A DNA stretch of 31,312 nt from an uncultured Lentisphaeria bacterium. Lineage in GTDB: Bacteria; Verrucomicrobiota; Lentisphaeria; Victivallales; UBA1829. Of this stretch, positions 1-7,147 are shown piece by piece. Every line of letters begins with the position of its first letter. The stretch's first letter is position 1. A model generated the notes under the pieces. The model did not search any database. It saw only the letters and a program-made list of their open reading frames with translations, and was not told the DNA's origin. The stretch is taken from positions 1 to 31,312 of the forward strand of contig CAJMAW010000018.1 in the NCBI GenBank assembly GCA_905211485.1. Direction: 5' to 3'. The position numbers and the translations under genes were made by a program.

Positions 1-113
1 ACATGGGGTTCGACGCGGAGAACGGGAAACAGAGCTACGTCATGAACAGCATGTTGACCTTCGGGCGGAAAATTTCGACCCTGCGGCGTCCCTCCTTCTA
101 CATTGTACTCTCC
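1..113 (+). pseudogene. Fragment of a type II secretion-like pseudopilin (C-terminal half)
   Basis: In the frame starting at position 3 the translation runs through SYVMNSMLTFGRKIS (about 32-76) and TLRRPSFYIVLSER (about 78-119). This resembles the part of Lentisphaerota/PVC pseudopilins where an asparagine-rich 'SYGMN' stretch is followed by a conserved 'L-R-R-P-S' and a hydrophobic strand. No prepilin N-terminus is visible because the window begins here. The expected H-x9-D-G tail does not follow: from about position 105-116 onward the DNA instead makes sense on the other strand as a phosphohexomutase N-terminus. The fragment is therefore cut off by a junction, natural or artefactual. Family recognition is from motif memory only. 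Confidence 0.4.
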
Positions 114-239
114 GAACGCGGAGGCGAAATCGGAGGCCAGCATCGGGGAGAAGGTTTCCCCGACCACTCCGCGGACGCCGCTGACGGCGATTTTCAGTCT
201 TCTTCCGCCGCCTTCCTTTTTTCTTTTCTGAGTCGTCAT
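1..239 (-). CDS. Phosphohexomutase N-terminus, partial (runs off or is broken at the left edge)
   Basis: An ATG at 239 (minus) overlaps the TGA of the upstream phosphohexomutase-like gene as ATGA, the usual sign of translational coupling. After a basic lead (TTQKRKKEGGGRR) the protein reads LKIAVSGVRGVVGETFSPM and then ASDFASAFGEY, a clear match to the start of GlmM/ManB-type alpha-D-phosphohexomutases (the 'SGVRG' substrate-phosphate loop). Downstream of GEY (105-107) the frame stays open to the window edge, but the residues no longer resemble the family; the expected V-G-R-D-x-R segment is absent in all three minus frames. The recognisable part is 105-239. Either the gene is broken there or the sequence left of about 110 comes from another locus. 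Confidence 0.6.
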   Translation of the reverse strand, partial: MTTQKRKKEGGGRRLKIAVSGVRGVVGETFSPMLASDFASAFGEYNVEGGTPQGRNFPPEGQHAVHDVALFPVLRVEPH

Positions 240-1606
240 GGTTCTGAAAGGATCCTTTCGGTCATGCTTCGGAAGGCCATGCTTCTGCGTTCGGCTGTTT
301 CCCGGTCCTTCCATTCAACGATGAGGCGCACGACAGGTTCCGTCATGGAGGCGCGAAGATGCACCCAGCCGTCCGGCCAGTCGAAACGGAGTCCGTCCTC
401 CTCCGAGAGGATGGCGTCCGGGAACGCTCCGCGCAGGGAGCGCAGCAGGTGACAGGCGTGAAAGGACGGGCATGAAAACGAGGTCTTGACAATATGATAG
501 CGCGGGAGTTCCGCTGCCAGGGCGGAAGAAGAGCGTCCGCTTTTCGCCATGGCTTCCAGAATCACCGCCATCACGGCGAAACCGTCGAAGGCGGGGACGC
601 CGCGGGCGAAGGCGGCGCTTCCGCTGCCGTCTCCGGCGATTACGGCGGAACTCTCCATCATTTTGTCGATGGTCCATGCCTGGCCGACTCCGCTTTTATG
701 AAGAACGCCGCCGTGACGGGAGACGATGTCATCCAGCGTTTTCGTCGTACAGCAGTTGGTCACCACCGGGGTCCCGCGCGGGGAGGCCGAGAGAATGTGA
801 TCCGCTGCCAGAGGAAAACTGTATTCTTCCGATAAAGTCTCGCCCGTGTCCGTGACCAGCGCCACGCGCGACACGTCGCTGTTGAACACAAACCCCGCGT
901 CCGCCTTCAGATACGGCATGAGAGACGCCAGCTGTACCGAACTGCGCGGCCGCGGTTCCGGATCATGCGGGAGAATCCCTGAAACAGTCCGGTTCAGCGA
1001 AATCATTTCGATCCCGAAGCGTTCCGCGAAGGCATCGCAGACCACTCCCCCCGAACCGTTGCAGAAATCACAGAGTATCCTGAAATGCCGCTTCCGGACC
1101 GAATCCGCATCGACAAAGGAGCAAAGCCTGTCCAGATACGATTCCATGAGGCTGCCCGCATCCGCGTGATTCACCGTGCCGACTTCGCTCCAAGGTGAAA
1201 AGGAATAGATCCCGCTGTGATAGATGTCCAGCAGTTCCTGCGACTGCCCGGGGGTCAGGCAGGACCCCCGCTCCGATACGGGAACAATGGCGTTCCAGCC
1301 GGCCGGGTGATGTCCGGCCCCGATCAGAAGTGCTCCGTCAAGATGCTCCTTCATCACACAGAAATGCAGCAGCGGCGCAGGACAGATCCCGCAGTCCGTC
1401 ACACGGACCCCGCAGGAGAGAAGCCCCGCCAGACACGCCGAACGAAGCATCGGAGAGGAAATGCGCGAATCCATCGCCAGGGCGATCCGGGAATTCTTTC
1501 CCGCCCAGGTCGCAAGAGAGGAGGCGTAACGCAGTGCGCAGTCGGCTGTCAGTGCCGTCCCCGCCAGACCGTGCATTCCCGAAGCTCCCAGCCGTAAAAC
1601 GCGCAT
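236..1606 (-). CDS. Phosphohexomutase-like protein with degenerate active site (probable pseudoenzyme)
   Basis: The 456-residue length and domain order match bacterial phosphoglucosamine/phosphomannomutases. The four family loops can be located, and three are altered. The catalytic loop, normally T-A-S-H-N-P, reads GAGHHP (96-101), so the phosphoryl-carrying serine is Gly98. The metal loop, normally D-x-D-x-D-R, reads NSDVSR (242-247) and keeps one of three aspartates. The sugar loop reads GDGSGS (325-330) instead of G-E-G-N-G-G or G-E-x-S-G-H. The C-terminal phosphate loop RASMTEP (418-424) is intact. Flanks such as GEEY-like SEEYSFPLAADHIL and LPRYHIVK are well kept, so this is a maintained fold and not decay. 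The ATG at 1606 is chosen because the longer open frame runs through the promoter at 1818-1846; an AAGGAAGG sits upstream. The gene overlaps the next one by ATGA. Loss of mutase chemistry is inferred; a regulatory or partner role is possible. Confidence 0.8.
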   Translation of the reverse strand: MRVLRLGASGMHGLAGTALTADCALRYASSLATWAGKNSRIALAMDSRISSPMLRSACLAGLLSCGVRVTDCGICPAPLLHFCVMKEHLDGALLIGAGHHPAGWNAIVPVSERGSCLTPGQSQELLDIYHSGIYSFSPWSEVGTVNHADAGSLMESYLDRLCSFVDADSVRKRHFRILCDFCNGSGGVVCDAFAERFGIEMISLNRTVSGILPHDPEPRPRSSVQLASLMPYLKADAGFVFNSDVSRVALVTDTGETLSEEYSFPLAADHILSASPRGTPVVTNCCTTKTLDDIVSRHGGVLHKSGVGQAWTIDKMMESSAVIAGDGSGSAAFARGVPAFDGFAVMAVILEAMAKSGRSSSALAAELPRYHIVKTSFSCPSFHACHLLRSLRGAFPDAILSEEDGLRFDWPDGWVHLRASMTEPVVRLIVEWKDRETAERRSMAFRSMTERILSEP

Positions 1607-1975
1607 TGCCTGAAAACTCTGCCTTCCTTGTTCTGCCTGCCGGGGGCGTCGTGTATGTGTGTCCCGCGGATTGGATTGTGTTTCCGGTTTCAGAATCCGG
1701 TTCAGAATATCTGTGCTGCGGGGGGAGCGTGTTCCCGTCGCCCCGTTTCCTTTTTCTTTCCCTAGAGCGCTGGTTTTCCGCTCCGCCGCTTCAGCCGCCC
1801 GGATCTGTCTGGTGGGTATTATAACGCCCTTCCGGGAGGAAAACAAGTTTCTTCCGGAAGGAAAAAAAAGAAGAAGGAATGAGAAACGTTTGTTTCTGGA
1901 GGCGCGGAAAGCGGAGGGAAAAAGAAGGGGGGGAATGGTTTTTTCTTCCCATGCCCGCTTCCTGTGCCGTTGCTG
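1607..1975. other. Intergenic region between GH20 and phosphohexomutase-like genes
   Basis: No gene is evident. The region contains a minus-strand promoter (1818-1846). It also implies an untranslated leader of about 200 bases before the ATG at 1606. A purine-rich stretch of about 100 bases (about 1870-1968) resembles one upstream of the GH20 gene (about 3917-4008). The arms CTTCCGG and CCGGAAG near 1829-1860 could pair. The open frame crossing 1607-1846 is arginine-rich and has no family resemblance. Confidence 0.5.
1818..1846 (-). promoter_or_regulatory. Sigma-70-type promoter for the phosphohexomutase-like pair
   Basis: On the minus strand TTGTTT (1846-1841) is followed by a 17-base spacer and a perfect TATAAT (1823-1818). 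Transcription would start near 1811, giving a leader of about 200 nt. This argues that the coding region begins at the ATG at 1606. Confidence 0.65.
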
Positions 1976-3859
1976 TCAGCGTTGTGTCAGGATGGAGAAT
2001 TCCAGAAGGGAGACTTCCCCGGAAAAGGAATCCACGGGTTCAAAACCGGCGTAGGAGTATGTTTTCCCGGAAGAATCGGGGAGCCTGAAACGGCAGCGGC
2101 AGACCGTTTTTCCGTCCCGGGTTTCCGGAAGAGAGGAATAGCTGATTTCGATGAATCCGCGGTCCAGATCATAGCGGTCCGAGAGGGGGACATGCGCGGC
2201 TTCGGATGTACGGAAACGGTTTTCCCCGCGTTCCAGGGAACAGTCCGCGGAAGTGATGTTGCTGCCGTAAATCACGGGGAAGCGCAGTTCGGAACCGTTT
2301 TCAGAGCGGAAGACGTGGTGCCCGAGGAGATCTTTCTTTTCATCCACGAAGATGCCGTCCACATAATATTCAGACGGTCGTTTTTCCGTGGTGGAGTGAA
2401 TGATTTCAAGGAAGCGCCCGGGTCCTTCGGAAACGGCCTTGTCCTGATAGAGTCTGCGGAGGGCTTCGTCTCTCATGGCGGGATAGTCGGTATCCGGGGA
2501 GAGTTCCGCCTTCCAGTGGAGGGCGTGGGTGAAGGCGATTTCAAAGAGAATGCCGTTGCGCTGAAGAGTGATCGGATCGGTGGTGCCCCAGTTGGAACAG
2601 CAGCTGCCGAGGAAATTGGGGGCTTTGCTGCGGGTTTTCCAGTCAGGGATGCCTGCGCCGTCGAAATTCCCGAAGACCATCGGCATCTGACGGGCGGTGA
2701 ACTCGTTTTCCAGGGCGCGGTCGATGGACCAGTACCAGTGCATGATTTCGATGTCCTGTGGGATCAGGTCGATGGCAGGCCAGGTGGCGGGAACGGTGTG
2801 GGGACTGTCCGGATGATGCCAGACCTTCTGGGCGCTTCCGCCGATCGGGGTGCCGTCGGAGAAGCGGGCGGGGAGGAGTTTTTCTCCCCAGATCATCATC
2901 TTGACGTTGCGGGAATGGAGATAGTCGCGGCAGCGGCGGATGTCGTCCGCATAGATCTGCGGCGGGGGAATGTTCCTGCAGCGGGGACAGACTCCCATGG
3001 TGCAGTATTCGTCATGACCGAGGTGCATCCGGGAAGGCCGGAAGAGTTCCAGCGTTTCATCGATCAGGTCGAAGAGGAGCGGATAGTAGTCCGGATGATT
3101 CGGGCAGGCGGTGTCGGGCCACGGGTCTTCGGCGCGTTCGGAAAGCTCGGGGTGCCTGGTCAGAAGATAGTCGCAGTGGGACAGCGAGGGCAGTTCGGGA
3201 ACGACCTCAATGCAGCGTTCGCGACAGTAGTCCAGCAGTTCCTGAATCTGTCCGCGGGAGACGACGCGCCCGCCCCCGTTGGTCGAGTGAATGGAATTCT
3301 TGCACCACGGATAGGCGTCCGTTATTTCCCGCGCCTTGCCGGAATACTCGTTCATGACTTTGCAGTATTCGATCCAGCCCTCATTGATTTCTGGGTGGCG
3401 CCGGTATTCCATCGCTCCTCCGGTTTCCAGAAGAAGGAAGTTGTATCGGAAGCGGCTCATGAGATCGACTAGTCCCTTGAAATGAGCCATTCCTTCCGCA
3501 TCGGGAGAGGGCAGAAACAGTTTCACTCCGCGTACCGGGCAGAGCGGGCTTTCTTCCAGAACGCCGCATTCAAAAGAGCTTTCCATTTTTTGAAGAAGGG
3601 TCTGCCCCCCGTACAGAAGTCCGCGCTCTCCGGCGGAGCTGACGGTGACTTCCTCTGGACTGCTCTCAATCCGGAACGCCTCTTCCGAAGGCCATGACGC
3701 CCCTTTCTCCTCCCCTGTGCCGCCGTTTCCCTGCAGTTTCACAAAACGGATATGCTTTACCCCGCCGTTTTTTTCTCCGAAACGCTTCAGGTGCCGGGCG
3801 AGTTCCTCCCGGAGAACCGGGGGAACGGATTCTGCTGTCGCATCGAAACTGAAATTCAT
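1976..3859 (-). CDS. Glycoside hydrolase family 20 (beta-N-acetylhexosaminidase-like)
   Basis: The protein has 627 residues. Residues about 1-115 look like the GH20b lead domain (AFRIESSPEEVTV, then GLLYGGQTLLQ at 81-90). A TIM barrel begins at CPVRGVKLFLPS (about 107). The family's acid pair is present as HLGHDE (279-284), with Asp283-Glu284 matching the D-E of H-x-G-x-D-E. Other barrel landmarks are EVVPELPSLSH (218-228) and MMIWGEKL (321-328). The family removes terminal N-acetyl-hexosamines by substrate-assisted catalysis; the exact substrate cannot be told. No signal peptide is visible, so it probably acts in the cytosol on imported oligosaccharides. A CTMGVCPRC cluster (286-294) follows the catalytic pair and may bind metal or form disulfides. 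The start is set by AGAGGA about ten bases upstream of the ATG at 3859. The C-terminal 130 residues look like a beta-rich accessory domain. Confidence 0.88.
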   Translation of the reverse strand: MNFSFDATAESVPPVLREELARHLKRFGEKNGGVKHIRFVKLQGNGGTGEEKGASWPSEEAFRIESSPEEVTVSSAGERGLLYGGQTLLQKMESSFECGVLEESPLCPVRGVKLFLPSPDAEGMAHFKGLVDLMSRFRYNFLLLETGGAMEYRRHPEINEGWIEYCKVMNEYSGKAREITDAYPWCKNSIHSTNGGGRVVSRGQIQELLDYCRERCIEVVPELPSLSHCDYLLTRHPELSERAEDPWPDTACPNHPDYYPLLFDLIDETLELFRPSRMHLGHDEYCTMGVCPRCRNIPPPQIYADDIRRCRDYLHSRNVKMMIWGEKLLPARFSDGTPIGGSAQKVWHHPDSPHTVPATWPAIDLIPQDIEIMHWYWSIDRALENEFTARQMPMVFGNFDGAGIPDWKTRSKAPNFLGSCCSNWGTTDPITLQRNGILFEIAFTHALHWKAELSPDTDYPAMRDEALRRLYQDKAVSEGPGRFLEIIHSTTEKRPSEYYVDGIFVDEKKDLLGHHVFRSENGSELRFPVIYGSNITSADCSLERGENRFRTSEAAHVPLSDRYDLDRGFIEISYSSLPETRDGKTVCRCRFRLPDSSGKTYSYAGFEPVDSFSGEVSLLEFSILTQR

Positions 3860-4272
3860 GATGGAATATCCTCTTCTTCTGTTTCTTCTTTCTGCCGTCG
3901 CTTTTCTTTTCCTGCAGAAAAGGAATGATTTGCATATCCTGTCCGCAGAGGGGAAAAAGAGGAGGAGGGAGGGGAATGCGTTTCTTCCCCCTGTTCGCTT
4001 CCTGTCTTCCATTCCGGGAAAAGAAAAAATGCAAAAAAATCCTTCTTTTCCTGTTTTGAAAAAAAAGTGACGGTATATTGTATCGTATGCTGAAATATAC
4101 ACGGGGAATCCGGAGAAAACAGAAGAAGCCCTGATTTTCCCGGAAGAAAAAAACACCCCGCGGGATGGGGAAAAACGGCAGGGATCCCATCCCCGGCGGG
4201 AGATGGGAAAAGCTTCTCATATTCCTTCTTGCCCCGTCCCGGCCGCGCCTGCCGGATCGGAGAACGTCTTCT
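3860..4272. other. Divergent intergenic region between GH20 and ATPase-TOPRIM genes
   Basis: No gene is evident. Much of 3870-4070 is polypurine/polypyrimidine, including A-runs at about 4022-4040 and 4059-4066. An AT-rich island at 4073-4100 contains inverted arms GTATATT (4073-4079) and AATATAC (4094-4100) whose centres are 21 bases apart, and a minus-strand TACAAT lies inside it. It is a reasonable place for the divergent promoters and an operator. Confidence 0.45.
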
Positions 4273-5778
4273 ATGAAAAAACTGGTGATTGAAAATCTCA
4301 GGAATATTGCGAAACTGGAATTTGAGTTTCCCTGGAAACGGGGGACGGTCTTCCTTCTCACGGGGGCGAACGGAGCCGGGAAATCAACTCTCATGACCTG
4401 TCTGGCCCGAATCGGGGACCCCGGAGCCTTTGAACGCTATTTCCGCCCAAACATCTTTTTTTCGGATCATGATGCGGATGTCTTTGAAGATGCTTCGATT
4501 GTCTATGAGACGGAAGGAATGGATCCGCTGATATTCCGCTGCCGGAACGGCCGCTGGCGACCCGATGATCCGGTGAAAATGCTGGAAGTGTTTCAATCCT
4601 TTCAATATCCGGAGGTTCTGTATTCGGGCGCGTTTCACCGCAATGAGAAGATAGCGGAAGCGTCCTTCACCCGAGCGGCGGTGTCTCCTGCGCCGGAGAG
4701 ACTCGGGAAAGAGATCCGGGAAATTTTCGACGATGAGAAATTCTCCGGCCTTCTGACCGTCCCCCTGGGAGACGCTCAGGTCTTTCTGCTCCGCGAGAAT
4801 ATCCGCGGGCGGGAATATTTTTTCAGTGAAAACAACTTCAGTCTCGGCGAACGCAGCGTCATCCGTCTGGTGGATTCCCTTCTGAAGGCTCCGCCGGATT
4901 CGCTGGCGCTGGTGGATGAATCGGAGATGGCACTGCATCCGAAGGCGGAACGGAGACTCTTCCTCTGTCTGGAAAAAATCTGTCATGAGAAAAATCTCAC
5001 CCTTCTTCTTTCCACGCATTCGGCAAGCCTCATCAAGACCACCTCTCCGAAACGGCTTCTGTTTCTGGAAAACGAGGGAAACGGAGCCTTCGTCTGCCGG
5101 ATGAACGTCTATCCAGCGGCGATCCTCGGGGAAATGGCCATCGCAGAGGAAATCCTTCCAGAGACCATTCTCCTCGTGGAGGACGCCGAAGCCGCCATGC
5201 TCCTCGAAGCCATCATCAACAAGCTGAAGGCCGCCGTGAATGCCGATTTCCCCTACTGCAGGATTCTTCCCGTCGGAGGCTACATGCAGGTCATTATTCT
5301 GCTCGACAATCTGGGAAAGGTTTTCCCTCCCTACGTCAAGCGCAGAGCAGTGCTTGACCGCGATGCGGAACCGAGTGTGAGAAGAACCGCGCAGGATCCG
5401 CACCGCTCTCATTTCGACGTCGTCCGGAGAAACATGGAACGCATCTACTATCTGCCCTGTGCTCCGGAACAGGGTGTCATCCGTCTGCTGGAATCCGATC
5501 CGAAACGTCATTCCCGCGGGCTGGCGGAAGCGCTCGACTGCCCCCCGCTCCATCTACTCGACATCATGAGAGGCGACGGCCGATACCGCGCCATCAGCGG
5601 ATCCTCACGCGCTGAATGCAAGGACAAACTCTCCCTGATCGTCGACCATCTCATAATGATTTCCGGCGAATCCGAGCAGAGCATCCGGAAGCGCGTCTAC
5701 CGATATTATGTCGACAACAACTACCGCAATATCGAGGACCTCAAACAGGACTACTGCAGTCTGATCTTCCGCCGCTGA
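4273..5778 (+). CDS. AAA/ABC-type ATPase with TOPRIM domain (OLD-family nuclease-like)
   Basis: The protein has 501 residues. An SMC/ABC-like ATPase half carries Walker A GANGAGKST (31-39), a signature-like FSLGERS (189-195), Walker B LALVDESEMALHP (211-223, with Asp215-Glu216) and the switch STHS (247-250). The second half fits a TOPRIM domain: Glu303 in LLVEDAEA, a GGYMQ strand (335-339) and the paired acids in VLDRDAE (Asp362, Asp364). This order is that of OLD (overcoming lysogenization defect) nucleases and of GajA-like proteins, which cleave DNA under ATP control. No GajB-like helicase, reverse transcriptase or methylase lies beside it, so it appears to be a stand-alone gene. GGAGAA precedes the ATG at 4273; a longer frame from 4165 is less likely. 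A role in phage defence or DNA repair is inference. Confidence 0.8.
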   Translation: MKKLVIENLRNIAKLEFEFPWKRGTVFLLTGANGAGKSTLMTCLARIGDPGAFERYFRPNIFFSDHDADVFEDASIVYETEGMDPLIFRCRNGRWRPDDPVKMLEVFQSFQYPEVLYSGAFHRNEKIAEASFTRAAVSPAPERLGKEIREIFDDEKFSGLLTVPLGDAQVFLLRENIRGREYFFSENNFSLGERSVIRLVDSLLKAPPDSLALVDESEMALHPKAERRLFLCLEKICHEKNLTLLLSTHSASLIKTTSPKRLLFLENEGNGAFVCRMNVYPAAILGEMAIAEEILPETILLVEDAEAAMLLEAIINKLKAAVNADFPYCRILPVGGYMQVIILLDNLGKVFPPYVKRRAVLDRDAEPSVRRTAQDPHRSHFDVVRRNMERIYYLPCAPEQGVIRLLESDPKRHSRGLAEALDCPPLHLLDIMRGDGRYRAISGSSRAECKDKLSLIVDHLIMISGESEQSIRKRVYRYYVDNNYRNIEDLKQDYCSLIFRR

Positions 5779-6064
5779 CGCGGAGAGCCGTGAAACCAGG
5801 AGACTCCCATCCCTCCATCCTTTTCCCCAGTCTGTGTTTTTTTTTCTCTCTTTTTTTCTCTTCCTGAGCCCCCCTCTCTCTCCTTCCTTCCCGTTGCCGG
5901 GCGGGAGGTGGGGAAGGGTAGAACTACGCAGTACGCCGCCCTCTTCTTCCGGACACACGCACCGGAAAACGGCGCGGCAGAACGGCGGACGCAGAAAGGG
6001 GACGGCAAGGAAAAAAGGCAGGGGAAAGAACGGCAAAAGGAACGGCAGGGAGGCATCCGGAAAT
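5779..6064. other. Convergent intergenic region with long polypyrimidine tracts
   Basis: Between two convergent genes lie uninterrupted pyrimidine runs at 5837-5865 and 5869-5892 on the plus strand, followed by purine-rich DNA at about 5990-6060. The first run has ten T residues and could serve as the U-tract of a terminator for the ATPase gene, but I see no strong GC stem directly before it. No gene is supported. Confidence 0.4.
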
Positions 6065-7147
6065 TTACTTTCCGTTTCCGGGAGTGTTCTTCCCGTCCTT
6101 TCCGGGATCTTTTTCCTGCCCCGCTTTTCCGGGATTCGCCTGCTGCTGTCCGCCGCCTGGGGAGGCGGCGGAGGCTTCATCCGGGTTCCGGGTTTCCTGC
6201 TGAGGGGAAGGAGAAGGCTTTTCCTGTGAAGCAGGTTTTTCCGGGTTCGCCGTTTTTTCCGCTGTCGTGATCCGGGGCCTCAGAATGACGGTTACGGGAG
6301 TGAAATAGTCTTCCGCATCGGGTTCGGCTTTTCCTTTCGGATCGGGAGGGGGGAGTTTTGAGGTCACGACTTCATACTGATCGTTGATGTTGTCCGCATT
6401 GAGCTTGGCATTGAGGATGGTGTTTTCATCGTTGCTGTTGATGTTGATGAGGTTGCCCTCGAGGGAGGCGAGGCACTGGCCGTCCTGGAAATTGGAGCCG
6501 ACGAAGACATAACCGTCTTTGGCCTTCGGCGCGTTTTGATTGGAATTGACGAGCCAGTCGTCGGCATTGACGGTTTTCCCGTCCGGACAGCGGATTTCGA
6601 CATCAAACACCGAGCCCATGGGAATCGGCATGTTTTCAAGAATGGGACCGTTGCGGTATCCCGCAAGGATCAGGGCCAGCTGGAGTTTGAAGGGATCCAG
6701 ATGCGAAATGACCAGACTTTCATGCGTGCGTCCCTTTGCTCCCGAAACCAGGACTTCGATGGCGCCTTCCCGGATGTTGATGACTCCGGGGAAGGAGATG
6801 CTCTTGTCTTTCCTGGAAATGGTGGCGAGATCCAGCACGATGTTCCCCTCGGAATCGAGTTTTGCGCCGATCCCCTGCATGAGTTTCCGCTCTGCTTCGG
6901 AGAGAGGGGGCGGAGCAGAGGAGGACGCGGGAGAGTTGTTTTCCCCGCTGTTTTCCCCGCTGTCATTCGATTTGTTGTTCTTTTCTGCGGGAGCGGGGGA
7001 GGAGCTGTTTTTCAGGGATGGCTGTTCCGGGGCAGCACCCGCATTTCCCGCTTCCGCGCTGCAGAGGAAGAGAGGGGAGAGTGCAAGAGTCATGGAAAGG
7101 AGGGCGGCTGCGCAGAGTTTGTTTCCTGTGAATGGAGATTCAGTCAT
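6065..7147 (-). CDS. Secreted YdjY-domain protein
   Basis: The protein has 360 residues. A signal peptide is visible (basic start, hydrophobic CAAALLSMTLALSPLFL at 12-28, likely cleavage after AEA at 33). It is followed by a Ser/Pro/Asn-rich linker (35-82). The YdjY-type domain spans about 105-280: ISFPGVINIREGAIEVLV (117-134) and GAKGRTHESLVIS (136-148), with the conserved THES. It then continues into a strand-rich region (PIPMGSVFDVEI, about 174-185). The tail from about 300 is Pro/Gln/Glu/Lys-rich and low in complexity. No activity is established for this family to my knowledge. The ATG at 7147 overlaps the gpsA stop by 8 bases, so it is co-translated with gpsA and plsY. It probably acts outside the cytoplasmic membrane. 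A role in envelope or lipid metabolism is only suggested by the operon. Confidence 0.8.
   Translation of the reverse strand: MTESPFTGNKLCAAALLSMTLALSPLFLCSAEAGNAGAAPEQPSLKNSSSPAPAEKNNKSNDSGENSGENNSPASSSAPPPLSEAERKLMQGIGAKLDSEGNIVLDLATISRKDKSISFPGVINIREGAIEVLVSGAKGRTHESLVISHLDPFKLQLALILAGYRNGPILENMPIPMGSVFDVEIRCPDGKTVNADDWLVNSNQNAPKAKDGYVFVGSNFQDGQCLASLEGNLININSNDENTILNAKLNADNINDQYEVVTSKLPPPDPKGKAEPDAEDYFTPVTVILRPRITTAEKTANPEKPASQEKPSPSPQQETRNPDEASAASPGGGQQQANPGKAGQEKDPGKDGKNTPGNGK

Noticed and set aside
1607..1846. N-terminal extension of the phosphohexomutase-like protein to an ATG at 1846
   Set aside because: The extension would include its own promoter (1818-1846), is arginine-rich and lacks family resemblance; family alignment begins at MRVLRLGASG.
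1964..3472. Long open frame on the plus strand opposite the GH20 gene
   Set aside because: It is antisense to a gene with clear family motifs, has a glycine/valine/phenylalanine-rich composition typical of reversed GC-rich codons, and shows no domain.
4384..5553. Minus-strand open frame inside the ATPase-TOPRIM gene
   Set aside because: The plus-strand frame carries Walker A, Walker B and TOPRIM residues; the reverse frame carries nothing recognisable.
4273..5778. Gabija or PARIS defence system
   Set aside because: The ATPase-TOPRIM protein fits a GajA-like outline, but no UvrD-like helicase (GajB) or separate DUF4435 partner is encoded nearby.
5837..5892. Rho-independent terminator after the ATPase gene
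   Set aside because: The T-run is long, but no GC-rich stem directly precedes it; I list the region only as polypyrimidine DNA.
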